Positions 9,688 through 19,316 of a DNA stretch of 64,000 nt are shown piece after piece. The notes under the pieces were generated by a model. It had not been told where the DNA came from, searched no databases, and saw only the letters and a program-made list of their open reading frames with translations. The DNA is taken from contig NZ_CP151951.1 in NCBI RefSeq assembly GCF_038592985.1, positions 4,938,501-5,002,500 on the forward strand, written 5' to 3'. The position numbers and the translations under genes are program-made. Numbering within the stretch: the first letter of the stretch is position 1; each line of letters begins with the position of its first letter. This stretch comes from Paenibacillus sp. FSL R10-2782. GTDB lineage: Bacteria; Bacillota; Bacilli; Paenibacillales; Paenibacillaceae.

Positions 9688-9740
9688 AATCCCCCTTCGA
9701 CTACCGCCTGGATGGGTACCAGCGGAATGAAAGGGGGATT
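9688..9740. terminator. bidirectional terminator between the VanW and SLH genes
   Basis: AATCCCCCTT at 9688-9697 is perfectly complementary to AAGGGGGATT at 9731-9740, with a second inner stem (CCGC-CTGG with CCAG-CGG). It lies between two convergent stop codons and is flanked by A-rich sequence upstream and T residues downstream, so it can serve both genes. Confidence 0.8.
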
Positions 9741-9758
9741 TCAAGTGACGGGATGGTT

Positions 9759-10928
9759 TTACTCGCTGCGTTTGCCTGAAACAGAAATTTCCACAGGCGC
9801 ACTTTCGTTTCCGTCTGCATCCACTGCTTTGACAACCAGCCTAACAGTGGCTTTTTGAGTAAGCACGTTAATGCTGAACGTACCATTGTCCTTAGCTACT
9901 GCACTACCGATAGGCAGATCGTTGGAATAGACGGTTACTGTGGAACCTGCTTTAGCTGTCCCCGTAATCGTACCTTCACCGTCATACACTTCGTTTACTT
10001 TAAGTGTATCACTTGCAGCTACTGCACCAGTATTTGTATCTGTCGTTGTATTGGTGCTTGTGTCTGTCGTTGTGGAGCTGTTCGTAGTCGCATCCGTGCT
10101 GTTGTTCGTTATGCTATCTGTATTTGTTGTCATGCTGTCTGTGCTGGTGCTGCTAACTTCCGTTTCGCTTCCAGAAGAAGTAGACGTGTTACCATACGTC
10201 GAATCCGTAACGTTACCGTATGTGGAACCTGTTACTGTTCCGCCAGGAGTCGATGTGAGATTATCAACCGCACTCAGGTTGTAACCGGAAGCTGCATCCA
10301 GAATGGCAACCGCTTCTGCACGTGTCAGCGACTTCAATGGCTGGAATTTACCATCAGGATAACCATTGATGATTTTTTGCTCCACAGCCGCAGCTACACT
10401 TTTCTTCGCCCATGATCCGATTTTGTTGGAGTCAATGAATTTGGTGACGTCTGCCGCGTTACCTGCTGTCAATCCAATGGCTTTGCCCACAATGGCGGCT
10501 GCTTCCTGACGCGTTACTTTTCCATTCGGTTTGAGCTTGTTATCTGCATAGCCGCTTATGTAACCTGCATTCACGGCATTAGTCAGTTCATTATATGCCC
10601 AGTGCGAAGCTGGTACATCTGTGAACGTTCTGTTCCCATTACCGTTTACCTGAACGCTGCCCGCATACGTTACGTCCGTCACGGCTGGAGTATCCTGCGT
10701 GAACGTACCGAGACTGCGATTCAAGAGAACGATAAATTCTGCACGCGTGATGGCCGCATCCGGTTTCACCGCACCGTCTAATTGTCCTGTAGCCGACCAA
10801 CGTTGTACTTGATCTCCTGCCCAATGACCACTTGTGCTCTGAGGAGCCGCTGCTGCTACGCTGAACGCGCTAAGAATAAGACCTGTACTCAATACACCAG
10901 TAACTGTGTTTCTGAACTTATTTCCCAT
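9759..10928 (-). CDS. S-layer homology (SLH) domain surface protein with Ser/Thr-rich linker and Ig-like C-terminus
   Basis: A 389-residue secreted protein. The start is the ATG at 10928 (MGNKFRNTVTG) because AGGAGGAATTCAGAGT lies directly before it. After the signal peptide come three SLH repeats: HWAGDQVQRWSATGQLDG, then HWAYNELTNAVNAGYISGY, then SWAKKSVAAAVEQKIINGY, each ending with an ITRAEF-like motif. SLH triplets bind pyruvylated secondary cell-wall polymer. A low-complexity Thr/Ser/Asn linker follows, then about 85 residues resembling a bacterial Ig-like domain (ITGTAKAGSTVTVYSND). The organisation suggests a cell-wall-anchored protein displaying a small beta domain; the ligand is unknown. 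Confidence 0.88.
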   Translation of the reverse strand: MGNKFRNTVTGVLSTGLILSAFSVAAAAPQSTSGHWAGDQVQRWSATGQLDGAVKPDAAITRAEFIVLLNRSLGTFTQDTPAVTDVTYAGSVQVNGNGNRTFTDVPASHWAYNELTNAVNAGYISGYADNKLKPNGKVTRQEAAAIVGKAIGLTAGNAADVTKFIDSNKIGSWAKKSVAAAVEQKIINGYPDGKFQPLKSLTRAEAVAILDAASGYNLSAVDNLTSTPGGTVTGSTYGNVTDSTYGNTSTSSGSETEVSSTSTDSMTTNTDSITNNSTDATTNSSTTTDTSTNTTTDTNTGAVAASDTLKVNEVYDGEGTITGTAKAGSTVTVYSNDLPIGSAVAKDNGTFSINVLTQKATVRLVVKAVDADGNESAPVEISVSGKRSE

Positions 10929-11196
10929 ACTCTGAATTCCTCCTTTGATTGGCTTCACCATTCTTTTTTTAAACACTTTACCAGAAATCAAACCCAAATA
11001 ACCCCCAAATTAAAAAAATCGTCCCATATAACCATAACCCGTCCTTATGTAGCATAAATGGGACTCAGGACTTAATACCTAGTTATTTACTAGGATATGT
11101 ATATTTGGACAGACTACGTTATAATGAATGAATCATCGGGTATATGTTAGATTACTTCAATGAGGTCACAAAATCCCTAGTAAAAGAGGTTTTCTT

Positions 11197-11985
11197 ATGG
11201 CTCTTATTCAATGTCAATTTTATTCAGAAATCCTTGGCTTGAACACATCCATGCATGTTATTCTCCCTCAGGAAACCCGTTCGCAGATAGGACTGGAGGG
11301 CAAGCAAGGAACCGGGCCACACCCAACACTGTATTTGTTGCACGGCCTGTCGGACGATGATTCGATCTGGTTACGCAGAACCTCCATTGAACGCTATGTC
11401 GCTTCACTCGGCATTGCTGTTGTAATGCCACAGGTACACCGGAGTTTTTATGCGGATATGGAGCAGGGAGGGGCATATGGAACCTTTATCAGTGAAGAAT
11501 TGCCGGCTTTGGCACGTTCCTTCTTCCCCTTGTCCGCCAAGCGGGAGGACAATTTTGTGGCGGGTCTTTCCATGGGCGGGTATGGAGCCTTCAAACTGGC
11601 ACTCCAGCATCCTGAGCGCTTTGCGGCCGCTGCCAGTCTCTCGGGGGTGATGGATCTACACGCGGCACGCATCGACCCTATACATAAAGCGATGAGTTCG
11701 GCTGAATGGAGTCACATTTTTGGTCCAGATGAAATACGCGGAACAGATCACGACTTGCTAGAGCTGATACAACGTCATGCTACCTTGGGAACTTCACTTC
11801 CCCTGCTCTACCAATGCTGTGGTACGGAAGATTTTCTGTATGAGGGAAACCAGACCTTTCGACAAGCGTGCGTTACTGCCGGGATTCCACTGACCTACGA
11901 AGAGGGCCCAGGGACTCATGAATGGGGATACTGGGACGCGAAAATACAGGATGTACTCGCCTGGTTGCCGCTTAAGGGTCGATAA
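11197..11985 (+). CDS. esterase of the tributyrin esterase / esterase D family, alpha/beta hydrolase
   Basis: A 262-residue cytosolic hydrolase. The nucleophile elbow is GLSMGGYG, the oxyanion region is [14 protein letters not shown], and the likely catalytic His lies in [13 protein letters not shown] near the C-terminus. The acidic residue is probably the Asp in [12 protein letters not shown]. The family cleaves short-chain acyl esters such as tributyrin or S-formylglutathione; the exact substrate cannot be read from the sequence. AAAGAGG lies before the ATG, and a candidate -10 element (TATAAT, 11120-11125) lies 71 bases upstream with no good -35. It is a single-gene unit bounded by a terminator. 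Confidence 0.88.
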   Translation: MALIQCQFYSEILGLNTSMHVILPQETRSQIGLEGKQGTGPHPTLYLLHGLSDDDSIWLRRTSIERYVASLGIAVVMPQVHRSFYADMEQGGAYGTFISEELPALARSFFPLSAKREDNFVAGLSMGGYGAFKLALQHPERFAAAASLSGVMDLHAARIDPIHKAMSSAEWSHIFGPDEIRGTDHDLLELIQRHATLGTSLPLLYQCCGTEDFLYEGNQTFRQACVTAGIPLTYEEGPGTHEWGYWDAKIQDVLAWLPLKGR

Positions 11986-11997
11986 ATAAGTGTAAAA

Positions 11998-12052
11998 AAT
12001 ACCCGCAGCTTCCCTCGCCGTATCATGGCGAAGTGGTTAAGCTGCGGGTATT
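11998..12052. terminator. bidirectional terminator between esterase and glycosylation operon
   Basis: AATACCCGCAGCTT at 11998-12011 is perfectly complementary to AAGCTGCGGGTATT at 12039-12052. Its 14-base stem lies between the convergent ends of the esterase gene and the glycosylation operon. An A-run precedes it (TGTAAAAAAT), which is a T-run for the minus strand, so it most likely ends the operon at 12099. Confidence 0.8.
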
Positions 12053-12098
12053 CATTATAAAGCTATATGCCAATCAAGATTCAGGGTCTTGCCACACA

Positions 12099-13730
12099 TC
12101 AAGGAGCTGTCGTCGCAGCCGTAGATGGAGAATCGGCTTGTGACTTGGGTAGTACTTTGTACAAGCGCCATTCCCCGTTAAACTCGCGTTCGAGTTGAAC
12201 CCAGGGTGCTCCTTTTTCATACAAATTCGGATACACCATGTTGATTTTACTCAGTGGCATGCCCGACTTAATCTGAGGTACAAGGATATAATCCACATGA
12301 CTTTCCTGCGGATAGCTTAATGCCCTATTAAACGTATAATCACTTGTGATCAGGAAGCGCTTCGGATACTGGCTATATACAATCATGGTGTAGGCTGAGG
12401 CCGAATCGGTCATAATGGTTGACTTTGGCAAATGCTCATCCAGCCAGACTGCAATTTTCCGGTCCGATTCCTGTCTTACATAGTTCACATTCCCTGTTCG
12501 TGTGAGGAAACTGTTCTCATCTGGCGCGATATCCGGGCGAGTCAGCGCATAGGAGAGTAATCCGGCCGTAAGCACCAGACTGACAGACACCATACCAAAG
12601 GCCGCCCGCCGCGCTCTACCTTGGAGCTGACTTAGCTCATACGGCAGCCAAGCGACGGTAATCGGTAACACGTACATAAAATAGCGAAACCATCCATATG
12701 AGGATTGCTTCATCATGAGTAAAAATTGTAAGCCCGGCACAGACAGGAACAACAATAAAATAACCAGTGTTCCCCACCGCAACAACCGCCCGCTTAACAG
12801 CCGAATGAACAGAATTGCGAACAAAGGTACGGAATACCAGAGTGTTTTGGAAGCGATAAATTTCAAGGCAACCAACGGATGATTAAAGATTTCCACGAAT
12901 TTATCATCATTTAGCAGCTCTGCCGATTGCGCCGTGTTGGAATACTCCGAATTGAGGAAATAAAAGGCGTTTCCCATAATGAGGTAGTTAAAGAAAATCC
13001 ACAGCAGACCGGAAAAGACAACAGGCAGCAGGAGAAGCAGCCAGGTCGCCTCGACCTTGTGTAGCTTTTCCCGAAAAGGCAGCTCACGTCTGCCCATGTT
13101 CCGGTGAAGAAACAGAATGGCCACGACCACGCCGCCTGCCATCGCCACCCCGAGGGGGACTGCCTCATATCGAGTCCAGAACGCCATGGCAAGCGCTAAT
13201 CCGGATACGATCAGACTCGCCGTCATGCGGTCCTTGAGCCACAGCGCAAATTCAATCACCGTCATCATAATAAAATACATGTATAGCGAATCGCTCAGCC
13301 CGTTGGCACCGAACAACAAAATAAACGGATTCAGCGCATAGAACAGCGCCAGCATCAAGCTCATTCCCAAGCTAAGCCCTGTTCTAACACCCGCCCGATA
13401 CAGCAGCACAGCTGTCAAAGCGGCAAAGGCAGCACTCAGGATGACAGCCGCCAATCCGTAGGATGCTAATGCCGGAAATAACGGATACAACAGTAATATC
13501 ACCATTTCCAAAAGACTGGGCAACGGATTCCAGATGAATCCGATGGCACCCAAATGCGGATCACGGCTATACAGCACATAAAATGCATTAGCTACGCGAC
13601 TGAGCGCGTCCGTATGCATGTATCCCAGAACATAACTGAAATAAATGCCTGCGGACAGCTCCAGCGCAAGTATAAACACAAACAGACCTATAACCATCCA
13701 TCTGTTTGCAGACCATTTGCGAAAGGACAT
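12099..13730 (-). CDS. GT-C fold integral-membrane glycosyltransferase, paralogue A
   Basis: A 543-residue polytopic membrane protein with at least ten hydrophobic segments. The first extracellular loop has HTDALSRVANAFYVLYSRD, with an acidic residue where GT-C enzymes (ArnT, PMT, YfhO) hold their catalytic Asp. GAIGFIWNPLPSLLE follows. The C-terminal 120 residues are soluble (ILVPQIKSGMPLSKINMVYP). It would move a sugar from an undecaprenyl-phosphate carrier to a surface acceptor outside the cell. It closely resembles the next gene upstream over the full length, so the pair arose by tandem duplication. It is the last gene of the operon, 109 bases after its paralogue. Substrate unknown. Confidence 0.75.
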   Translation of the reverse strand: MSFRKWSANRWMVIGLFVFILALELSAGIYFSYVLGYMHTDALSRVANAFYVLYSRDPHLGAIGFIWNPLPSLLEMVILLLYPLFPALASYGLAAVILSAAFAALTAVLLYRAGVRTGLSLGMSLMLALFYALNPFILLFGANGLSDSLYMYFIMMTVIEFALWLKDRMTASLIVSGLALAMAFWTRYEAVPLGVAMAGGVVVAILFLHRNMGRRELPFREKLHKVEATWLLLLLPVVFSGLLWIFFNYLIMGNAFYFLNSEYSNTAQSAELLNDDKFVEIFNHPLVALKFIASKTLWYSVPLFAILFIRLLSGRLLRWGTLVILLLFLSVPGLQFLLMMKQSSYGWFRYFMYVLPITVAWLPYELSQLQGRARRAAFGMVSVSLVLTAGLLSYALTRPDIAPDENSFLTRTGNVNYVRQESDRKIAVWLDEHLPKSTIMTDSASAYTMIVYSQYPKRFLITSDYTFNRALSYPQESHVDYILVPQIKSGMPLSKINMVYPNLYEKGAPWVQLEREFNGEWRLYKVLPKSQADSPSTAATTAP

Positions 13731-13839
13731 TCCTCTCGTTCCCCCTCAAACTTGTTGCGGCGATGTGGATGTACCCGTATACTTTCCACCCTACAGCCGG
13801 ATCAACCCAACCACGAGTTCTGTGCTGCCAGAAATACAA

Positions 13840-15444
13840 TTATCGCAGCTCTTTATCATGCTCCACTTTGTACAACCGCCACTGTCCACTAAAATCACGC
13901 ACCAGGGAAGCCCACGGAGCTCCCTTTTCAAACAAATCGGGATAGCTTCGGTTCACCTGATCCAGCGGAACCCCTTCCACCACGCGCGTTACCAGAACAT
14001 AATCCACCTTGGAAGCAGGCAGATCCGTTAAAGATTTTCCAAAATCATAATCGCTCGTAATTATAAATTTCTTTGGAATCTTGCTGCTCAAAATGATGGG
14101 ATAGGCCGCATAGGAATCTGTCAAAATGAGAGACGAACTATAATGCTCATCCAGCCACGGCGCAATTTTCCGTTCTATCAATTGCCGATCATAGCTTTCA
14201 TTTCCACTATGCGTCAGGTAACTGTGTTCATCTGCCGCAATAGCGGGATTGCTGAGCGCATAGGACAACAAGCCTGCTGTAATCAGCATCCCTGCTATCA
14301 CCATAGATACTCCGACTCTCCGCATATTCCCCTTCAATAGACTTAGCTCATAGGGCACCCAAGCGACCGTAATCGGTAACACGTACATAAAGTACCGAAA
14401 CCATCCGAAAGAGGACTGCTTGAGCATCAGCAAAAATTGAAGACCGGGTACGGATAAGAAGATTGTCAGCAGCGTTAATGTACTCCAACTGAACAGACGC
14501 TTGTCCAATAAACGCACGAGCAAAATAGCAATCAGCGGGACCGCATACCATAAAGTACGTTGCCCGATAAATTGCAGCATCAGCGCAGGATGGGCAAACA
14601 TCGCCGCAAAACGCTGATCCTCCAGCAGAGCCGCCGATTGGGTGGCATTGGAATATTCGGAACGCAAAAAATAAAGCGGATCGCCCATAATAATCCAGTT
14701 AAAAAAGATCCAGAGCAGACCGGAAAAAATGATCGGCAGCAGTAACAACAGCCAGGTCGCTTCCACCTTGTACAGACGCTCACTGATGGATAATTCCGTT
14801 GTATTTGTATCTTTGTAGATGCGCCGTCGATGTAGAAAAAGAACTGTCAGCACTACCCCCAAAGCCATCCCGATACCGAGCGGAATCGCTTCATAGCGCA
14901 CCCAGAAGGCCAAAGCAAGGGCAAAGCCTGACACAATCAAGTGTGCCGCCTTTCGATCCTTCAACCACATACAGAACCGGGTCACTGTCAGAAGAATAAA
15001 GAAGATATACGGCGAATCGCTCAGCCCGTTGAAGCCGAACAAAAACATGAACGGATTCAGCGAAAATAACAGCGCAATCAGCAGACTGATTCCACCATGA
15101 AGCCCCAGTTGTTTCCCGGTTCTGTACAATAGCGCCGCACTGGCCCCTGCGAACACGCTGCTCACAATCACGGCAGCCAGTCCATGAGAAGCGAGCACTG
15201 GAAATAACGGATAGAACAACAGCACGATCAGCTCCATCAGGCTGGGCAAAGGATTCCATACAAACCCAATGGCCCCCAAATGAGGGTCACGGCTGTACAG
15301 CACATAAAAGGCGTTAGCAACCCGACTTAGCGCATCGGTGTGCATATAGCCGAGATGCCAGGCAAAATAAATGCCCACCGCCAATTCAAGCGCAGTAACG
15401 CAAGCGAACAAAGTTAACATTTTTCCGTGTTTTCTCAAAATCAT
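13840..15444 (-). CDS. GT-C fold integral-membrane glycosyltransferase, paralogue B
   Basis: A 534-residue paralogue of the downstream gene, with the same first-loop signature (GYMHTDALSRVANAFYVLYS), the same HLGAIGFVWNPLPSL stretch and the same soluble C-terminal domain (KVDYVLVTRVVEGVPLDQVN). The start is placed at the ATG at 15444, because this gives MILRKHGKMLTLF, aligned with the paralogue, and forms an ATGA overlap with the gtrA-like stop. Translational coupling to the flippase gene is therefore likely. Predicted role: outward-facing sugar transfer from a polyprenyl-phosphate donor. Differences in the C-terminal domains suggest that the two copies may use different acceptors or positions. 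Confidence 0.75.
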   Translation of the reverse strand: MILRKHGKMLTLFACVTALELAVGIYFAWHLGYMHTDALSRVANAFYVLYSRDPHLGAIGFVWNPLPSLMELIVLLFYPLFPVLASHGLAAVIVSSVFAGASAALLYRTGKQLGLHGGISLLIALLFSLNPFMFLFGFNGLSDSPYIFFILLTVTRFCMWLKDRKAAHLIVSGFALALAFWVRYEAIPLGIGMALGVVLTVLFLHRRRIYKDTNTTELSISERLYKVEATWLLLLLPIIFSGLLWIFFNWIIMGDPLYFLRSEYSNATQSAALLEDQRFAAMFAHPALMLQFIGQRTLWYAVPLIAILLVRLLDKRLFSWSTLTLLTIFLSVPGLQFLLMLKQSSFGWFRYFMYVLPITVAWVPYELSLLKGNMRRVGVSMVIAGMLITAGLLSYALSNPAIAADEHSYLTHSGNESYDRQLIERKIAPWLDEHYSSSLILTDSYAAYPIILSSKIPKKFIITSDYDFGKSLTDLPASKVDYVLVTRVVEGVPLDQVNRSYPDLFEKGAPWASLVRDFSGQWRLYKVEHDKELR

Positions 15445-15860
15445 GAAGTCTCTTTCTGACGCTGTTGTGGAACAGAGAAGATCCAATAGCGATTCCAGAT
15501 ATAATTATGAACGGGCACAATGATGGTGGTCAGTACCTCACCAATCAGATACGACCAGCCGATCCAATGAATGGTTGCGTACATAAGACCTGCATTCAAG
15601 AGCAGGCCACAGGAGCAAACCAACAAATATTTAAGAAACTGGGTGCGACTCCCCTCCCCGGTAGGCTCGAATGTCCAGTTCCGGTTCAGCACATACGACA
15701 CCAGCAGCGTGACTACGAATCCGATCGTAGTAGCCATTACCGCAGGCACCCTGAACATTTCCACCAGCAGTACAAGTACACCGACATGGATACCTGTACC
15801 CAGCAGCCCCACTATGCCATATTTAATGATTGGATACTTTAGATATGAACGTCTGATCAT
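15441..15860 (-). CDS. GtrA family polyprenyl-phosphate-sugar flippase
   Basis: A 139-residue protein with four transmembrane helices. The start is the ATG at 15860 (MIRRSYLKYPIIKYGIVG) with CAGGGAG upstream. The GtrA hallmarks are IIKYGIVGLLGTGIHVGVL near the N-terminus and VVTLLVSYVLNRNWTF in the middle. The family is thought to flip undecaprenyl-phosphate-linked sugars to the outer face. Its start lies 38 bases inside the end of the GtrB-type gene and its stop overlaps the GT-C start, giving a tight gtrB-gtrA-gtrC-like cassette as in bacteriophage O-antigen modification and Gram-positive teichoic acid glycosylation systems. Confidence 0.88.
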   Translation of the reverse strand: MIRRSYLKYPIIKYGIVGLLGTGIHVGVLVLLVEMFRVPAVMATTIGFVVTLLVSYVLNRNWTFEPTGEGSRTQFLKYLLVCSCGLLLNAGLMYATIHWIGWSYLIGEVLTTIIVPVHNYIWNRYWIFSVPQQRQKETS

Positions 15861-16830
15861 GTTGATTAAACTCCCTGTCCACCCACAATCGGTCAGCGTT
15901 CGCCCGTTTGTCTGCAATCAGATAACGAGGTCTGGCTTTGACTTCGTGATATATGGCGGCAATATATTCTCCTACCACTCCGATGGACAGCATCAATACA
16001 CTGCCGATAATCAAGAGCAGCAAAATAACAGTTGTAAAACCGGTCACAGCGGTACCCGTTAATTTGTGCGCCAAGGTTTGAATTCCCAATATAACTGAAA
16101 TCAGCATAAAAATGAGTCCCATTAAACTTACTACCCGCAACGGCACGGTTGAAAACGAAACTATTGCTTCCGCTGCCAGCCGAACCAGCCCCAACGGACT
16201 CCAGCGACTGGGGCCCTCCTCCCGCGGAGCCACCCGGAACGAAATCTGGGTTTTGCGGAAACCAAGCCAGGCCGTCATCCCGCGAAAAAACGGAATCCGT
16301 TCAGGCATCGCCATCCAGGCATCCACCACCCGGCGGTCCAGCAGCTTATAATCCGAGGCATCCTTGAGGTTAAAGCCTGTCAGACGATTCAAGGTCGCGT
16401 AGAACAATGAAGCCCCAAGCTTTTTGCCCACCGACTCTTCTCCACGGAATTCCTTCACACATTCGACCAGGTCGTAGCCCTCATCCTGCCATAAACGCAC
16501 CATTTCCCCGATCATCTCAGGAGGATGCTGCAAATCGCCGTCCATGACGATGATGGCATCGCCGGAGGCGTTTTCCAAACCTGCGCACAACGCCAGCTCC
16601 TTGCCGAAGTTCCGGCTAAGTCGAAGTGCAAGCAAAGAAGGCATGCGGCGGGACAACTCGGACAGCTTGAGCCACGTATCATCTCTAGAACCGTCATCGA
16701 TGACAATCAGCTCATAACGTGAAGTGACGACAGACAGCACCCCATCAATCACCTTGAGTGAACGCTCCAGATGCGAGCTTTCATTATACATGGGAATGAC
16801 AACGGATAAAAAAGGTGTTTTTGTCTCCAT
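15823..16830 (-). CDS. GtrB/DPM1-type GT2 glycosyltransferase, polyprenyl-phosphate sugar synthase
   Basis: A 335-residue GT2 enzyme. The start is the ATG at 16830 (METKTPFLSVVIPMYNES), which has AAGGAGC six bases before it. The GT-A domain shows VVIPMYNE, VIDDGSRDDTW and the metal-binding DGDLQHPPE. Two C-terminal transmembrane helices (VVSLMGLIFMLISVILGI and TTVILLLLIIGSVLML) identify the DPM1/GtrB/CsbB subgroup. The reaction is transfer of a hexose or N-acetylhexosamine from a nucleotide sugar to undecaprenyl phosphate at the inner face. GtrA should then flip it and the GT-C enzymes use it. The sugar cannot be told from sequence. Confidence 0.88.
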   Translation of the reverse strand: METKTPFLSVVIPMYNESSHLERSLKVIDGVLSVVTSRYELIVIDDGSRDDTWLKLSELSRRMPSLLALRLSRNFGKELALCAGLENASGDAIIVMDGDLQHPPEMIGEMVRLWQDEGYDLVECVKEFRGEESVGKKLGASLFYATLNRLTGFNLKDASDYKLLDRRVVDAWMAMPERIPFFRGMTAWLGFRKTQISFRVAPREEGPSRWSPLGLVRLAAEAIVSFSTVPLRVVSLMGLIFMLISVILGIQTLAHKLTGTAVTGFTTVILLLLIIGSVLMLSIGVVGEYIAAIYHEVKARPRYLIADKRANADRLWVDREFNQHDQTFISKVSNH

Positions 16831-16853
16831 TCTTGCTCCTTCTTTCTTCATAT

Positions 16854-19316
16854 TCAGGAGGACTGTGCCGGGGCTTCATCCAAGTCATGCATATCAGTCA
16901 GTCCATGCGTCGTCTTCTCCCAATAGAACGGCTTGGTAATGAGCTGCCAGGCCGCCTTCACCGCAGCAATACTCATAAGTACCCAATACAGCGGAGAGAG
17001 AAGCCCGTATTTGACCATGGAATATGAAAATGTACGTTCACCACGCTCTTCCAGCTCTCCGATGACCCAATACATTCCGGCCACGTTACTGAATACGAAC
17101 AGAAAGTTACCGATATAAAATTCCGCACTGGCTAGGTAATACACATAGCCCGGGAACAGCTTGGGGATAAAGGCCATTTCCCAACCAAACCATAAAATCA
17201 GCAATCCCCAAAAGATCGGATTCAGCAAAGGTAGCATCGGTGTCGCCAAAATCATCACCTGAAAGCCGAAAAAGCCTTTCCAGCCCACCTCACGCACCAG
17301 CTTTACCGGATTGCGCATATGAACCAGCCATGTCTGCATGTATCCCTTGATCCAGCGTGACCGCTGACGAATCCAGTTCCCTACGCGACTATTCGCTTCC
17401 TCCCATGTACGGGAATCGACAATGGCGGTTTTGTAACCGCCTTTATACAGACGTATACCCAGATCGGCATCCTCGGTTACATTGTAGGGGTCCCACGCAT
17501 TGATATCTTTGAGTACGGATACCCGAAAATGATTGGATGTTCCGCCCAAAGGAATAGGCGTATCTAACTGCATAATACCCGGCAGCAACAGTTCGAACCA
17601 CATACTGTATTCCTGCGTGAACCAGCGGGTCAGCAAATTTTGCGTACTGTTAAAATAGTTGAGCTTCGCTTGAATACACGCATAATGCTCAGGGAGCGAG
17701 TCGAACGCCGCAATGACCTTTTTTAGCTGGTCGGAGTCGGGACGATCCTCGGCATCATAAATAACCACAAATTCGCCGCGCGCCCGAATAAGTCCGTAGT
17801 TACACGCCTTCGGCTTGGTTTTGGGCAAGCCGTCAGGGACGACCAGTGTCGTATAATAGGCGGGCAGCTTCATTTCACGAAGCAGCTCAATGGTCTCAAT
17901 ATCGTCCTCTTCAATCAGCAGCCGCACATCCAGCTTGGATTTTGGATAATCAAGCTGCTCCAAATTCCGCAACAGCATCGGAAGCACGCCCGCCTCCTTG
18001 TACATCGGTACGAGAATCGTATAGATCGGCAGCTTTTTCTCATCCATGGCGTCGACCTCTTCCTTTGAGAAGCGAAGCTGCGCCCCACGCCGGGAACCGA
18101 GATAAATAATACCGAATTTGAAGAGCGTCATGGCAAAATAAAACAGCTGAATCAGCATATTAATGATCAGCACCGTATTCCAGCTGTTCCAGAAAAGACC
18201 GAGCAGCGTAATCACGCCCATCGCCGCGAACACCCATAGTTGTCCCTTCGTAAAGGTCGTACGCGCCGAATTGTGCGGCTCTTTTTCCAACAATCCGGTC
18301 GTGCTCTCCTGCATCATTTCCTCACCGTAGATTTTACCCCAGAGCTGCTCCATCTCTTCCTTGGTCGCCAGCACCTGCTCCACCGGCATGCCGAGAATGT
18401 CCTCCAGCTTCAAGCGCCGCTCTTCCGGCAACGGATCACTGACCGCCACAATATAGCGATTCATATATTCATGAATGACAACCACACCGTAAGCCATCGC
18501 CACCTGCTCCGGCAGCTTGTAGGCTGCATCCAGCGCCAGCTCTTCGCCAATACGGCCGATCCGGTTCTGTGTAGCAATCGCGCGGTACAAATCCGCAGGC
18601 TCCAGCATTTGCAATGACAGCAAAATATCGCCGAGCAGCCCGCCGCTCTTCGCCTGGAATTCCAGCGCTCGCTCCAGTTGCTCTGGTAAAATATAGCCGG
18701 AACGTACCAGCATGTCGCCTAGTCGCTCTTTGGATTCATCACCGTCCACCTGCTCCTGCAACTGCTCTCCGGTAATGAAGCCCATCTCTACCAAAATGTC
18801 GCCCAGCCTGCCACCGTAACGTTTTTGGTTTCGGATGGCGTCGGTAAGTTGATCGCGGGTAATTATGCCGTTGTCCACCAATTGATCTCCAAGGCGGGCC
18901 TTTCCGTTCCGTCCGTGCTGTATTCCCGTGGCGGCCTCTCCGCCTGCTGAACCAGGAGCGCCGGAGACTACTCCCAAGACGGCTCCTGCCGCAGCCTGTT
19001 CCTGTTGGCCGCTAGCATATTGGACCTGCGCCTCCTGGGCTTGTCCATCCTGCACACTTTTATCCAGCAATTGCTCCACCGCTGATGCCGTATCCGCTGC
19101 GCTCTGTAATGCCTGGATACGCAGTTCCGTATCCTGAAGCCGCCGCTCCAGTTCCTCAATATGAAAATCCAGCTTGTACAGCACCGGGGCCTGCTCCGTC
19201 CGCTGGGACTCTAATTGCTGCTCCAGTCGAGCGATCTGCTGACGCTCTTCTTTTATTCTTCTCTTGGTTTGGGGAATTGAAACTCCCCCAATCTGCCACC
19301 TCAGCCTGTCACCCAT
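16854..19316 (-). CDS. membrane GT2 glycosyltransferase with N-terminal coiled coil and tandem MshEN-type c-di-GMP-binding motifs (NfrB-like)
   Basis: An 820-residue protein counted from the ATG at 19316, which overlaps the previous stop by 8 bases and has GGGCGGGA upstream. Residues 15-90 form a coiled coil. Four 24-residue RLG motifs follow at 141-164, 170-193, 198-221 and 227-250. Within each pair the spacer is exactly five residues (KRYGG, AKSGG), as in the MshEN c-di-GMP receptor. After a further T2SSE_N-like stretch and two helices (about 360-407) comes a processive-type GT2 domain with PMYKE, YDAED (520-524), TED (614-616) and QRSRW (651-655), then about four more helices. Family knowledge: E. 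coli NfrB also joins a GT2 to an MshEN domain and responds to c-di-GMP. The polymer made here is unknown. Confidence 0.85.
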   Translation of the reverse strand: MGDRLRWQIGGVSIPQTKRRIKEERQQIARLEQQLESQRTEQAPVLYKLDFHIEELERRLQDTELRIQALQSAADTASAVEQLLDKSVQDGQAQEAQVQYASGQQEQAAAGAVLGVVSGAPGSAGGEAATGIQHGRNGKARLGDQLVDNGIITRDQLTDAIRNQKRYGGRLGDILVEMGFITGEQLQEQVDGDESKERLGDMLVRSGYILPEQLERALEFQAKSGGLLGDILLSLQMLEPADLYRAIATQNRIGRIGEELALDAAYKLPEQVAMAYGVVVIHEYMNRYIVAVSDPLPEERRLKLEDILGMPVEQVLATKEEMEQLWGKIYGEEMMQESTTGLLEKEPHNSARTTFTKGQLWVFAAMGVITLLGLFWNSWNTVLIINMLIQLFYFAMTLFKFGIIYLGSRRGAQLRFSKEEVDAMDEKKLPIYTILVPMYKEAGVLPMLLRNLEQLDYPKSKLDVRLLIEEDDIETIELLREMKLPAYYTTLVVPDGLPKTKPKACNYGLIRARGEFVVIYDAEDRPDSDQLKKVIAAFDSLPEHYACIQAKLNYFNSTQNLLTRWFTQEYSMWFELLLPGIMQLDTPIPLGGTSNHFRVSVLKDINAWDPYNVTEDADLGIRLYKGGYKTAIVDSRTWEEANSRVGNWIRQRSRWIKGYMQTWLVHMRNPVKLVREVGWKGFFGFQVMILATPMLPLLNPIFWGLLILWFGWEMAFIPKLFPGYVYYLASAEFYIGNFLFVFSNVAGMYWVIGELEERGERTFSYSMVKYGLLSPLYWVLMSIAAVKAAWQLITKPFYWEKTTHGLTDMHDLDEAPAQSS

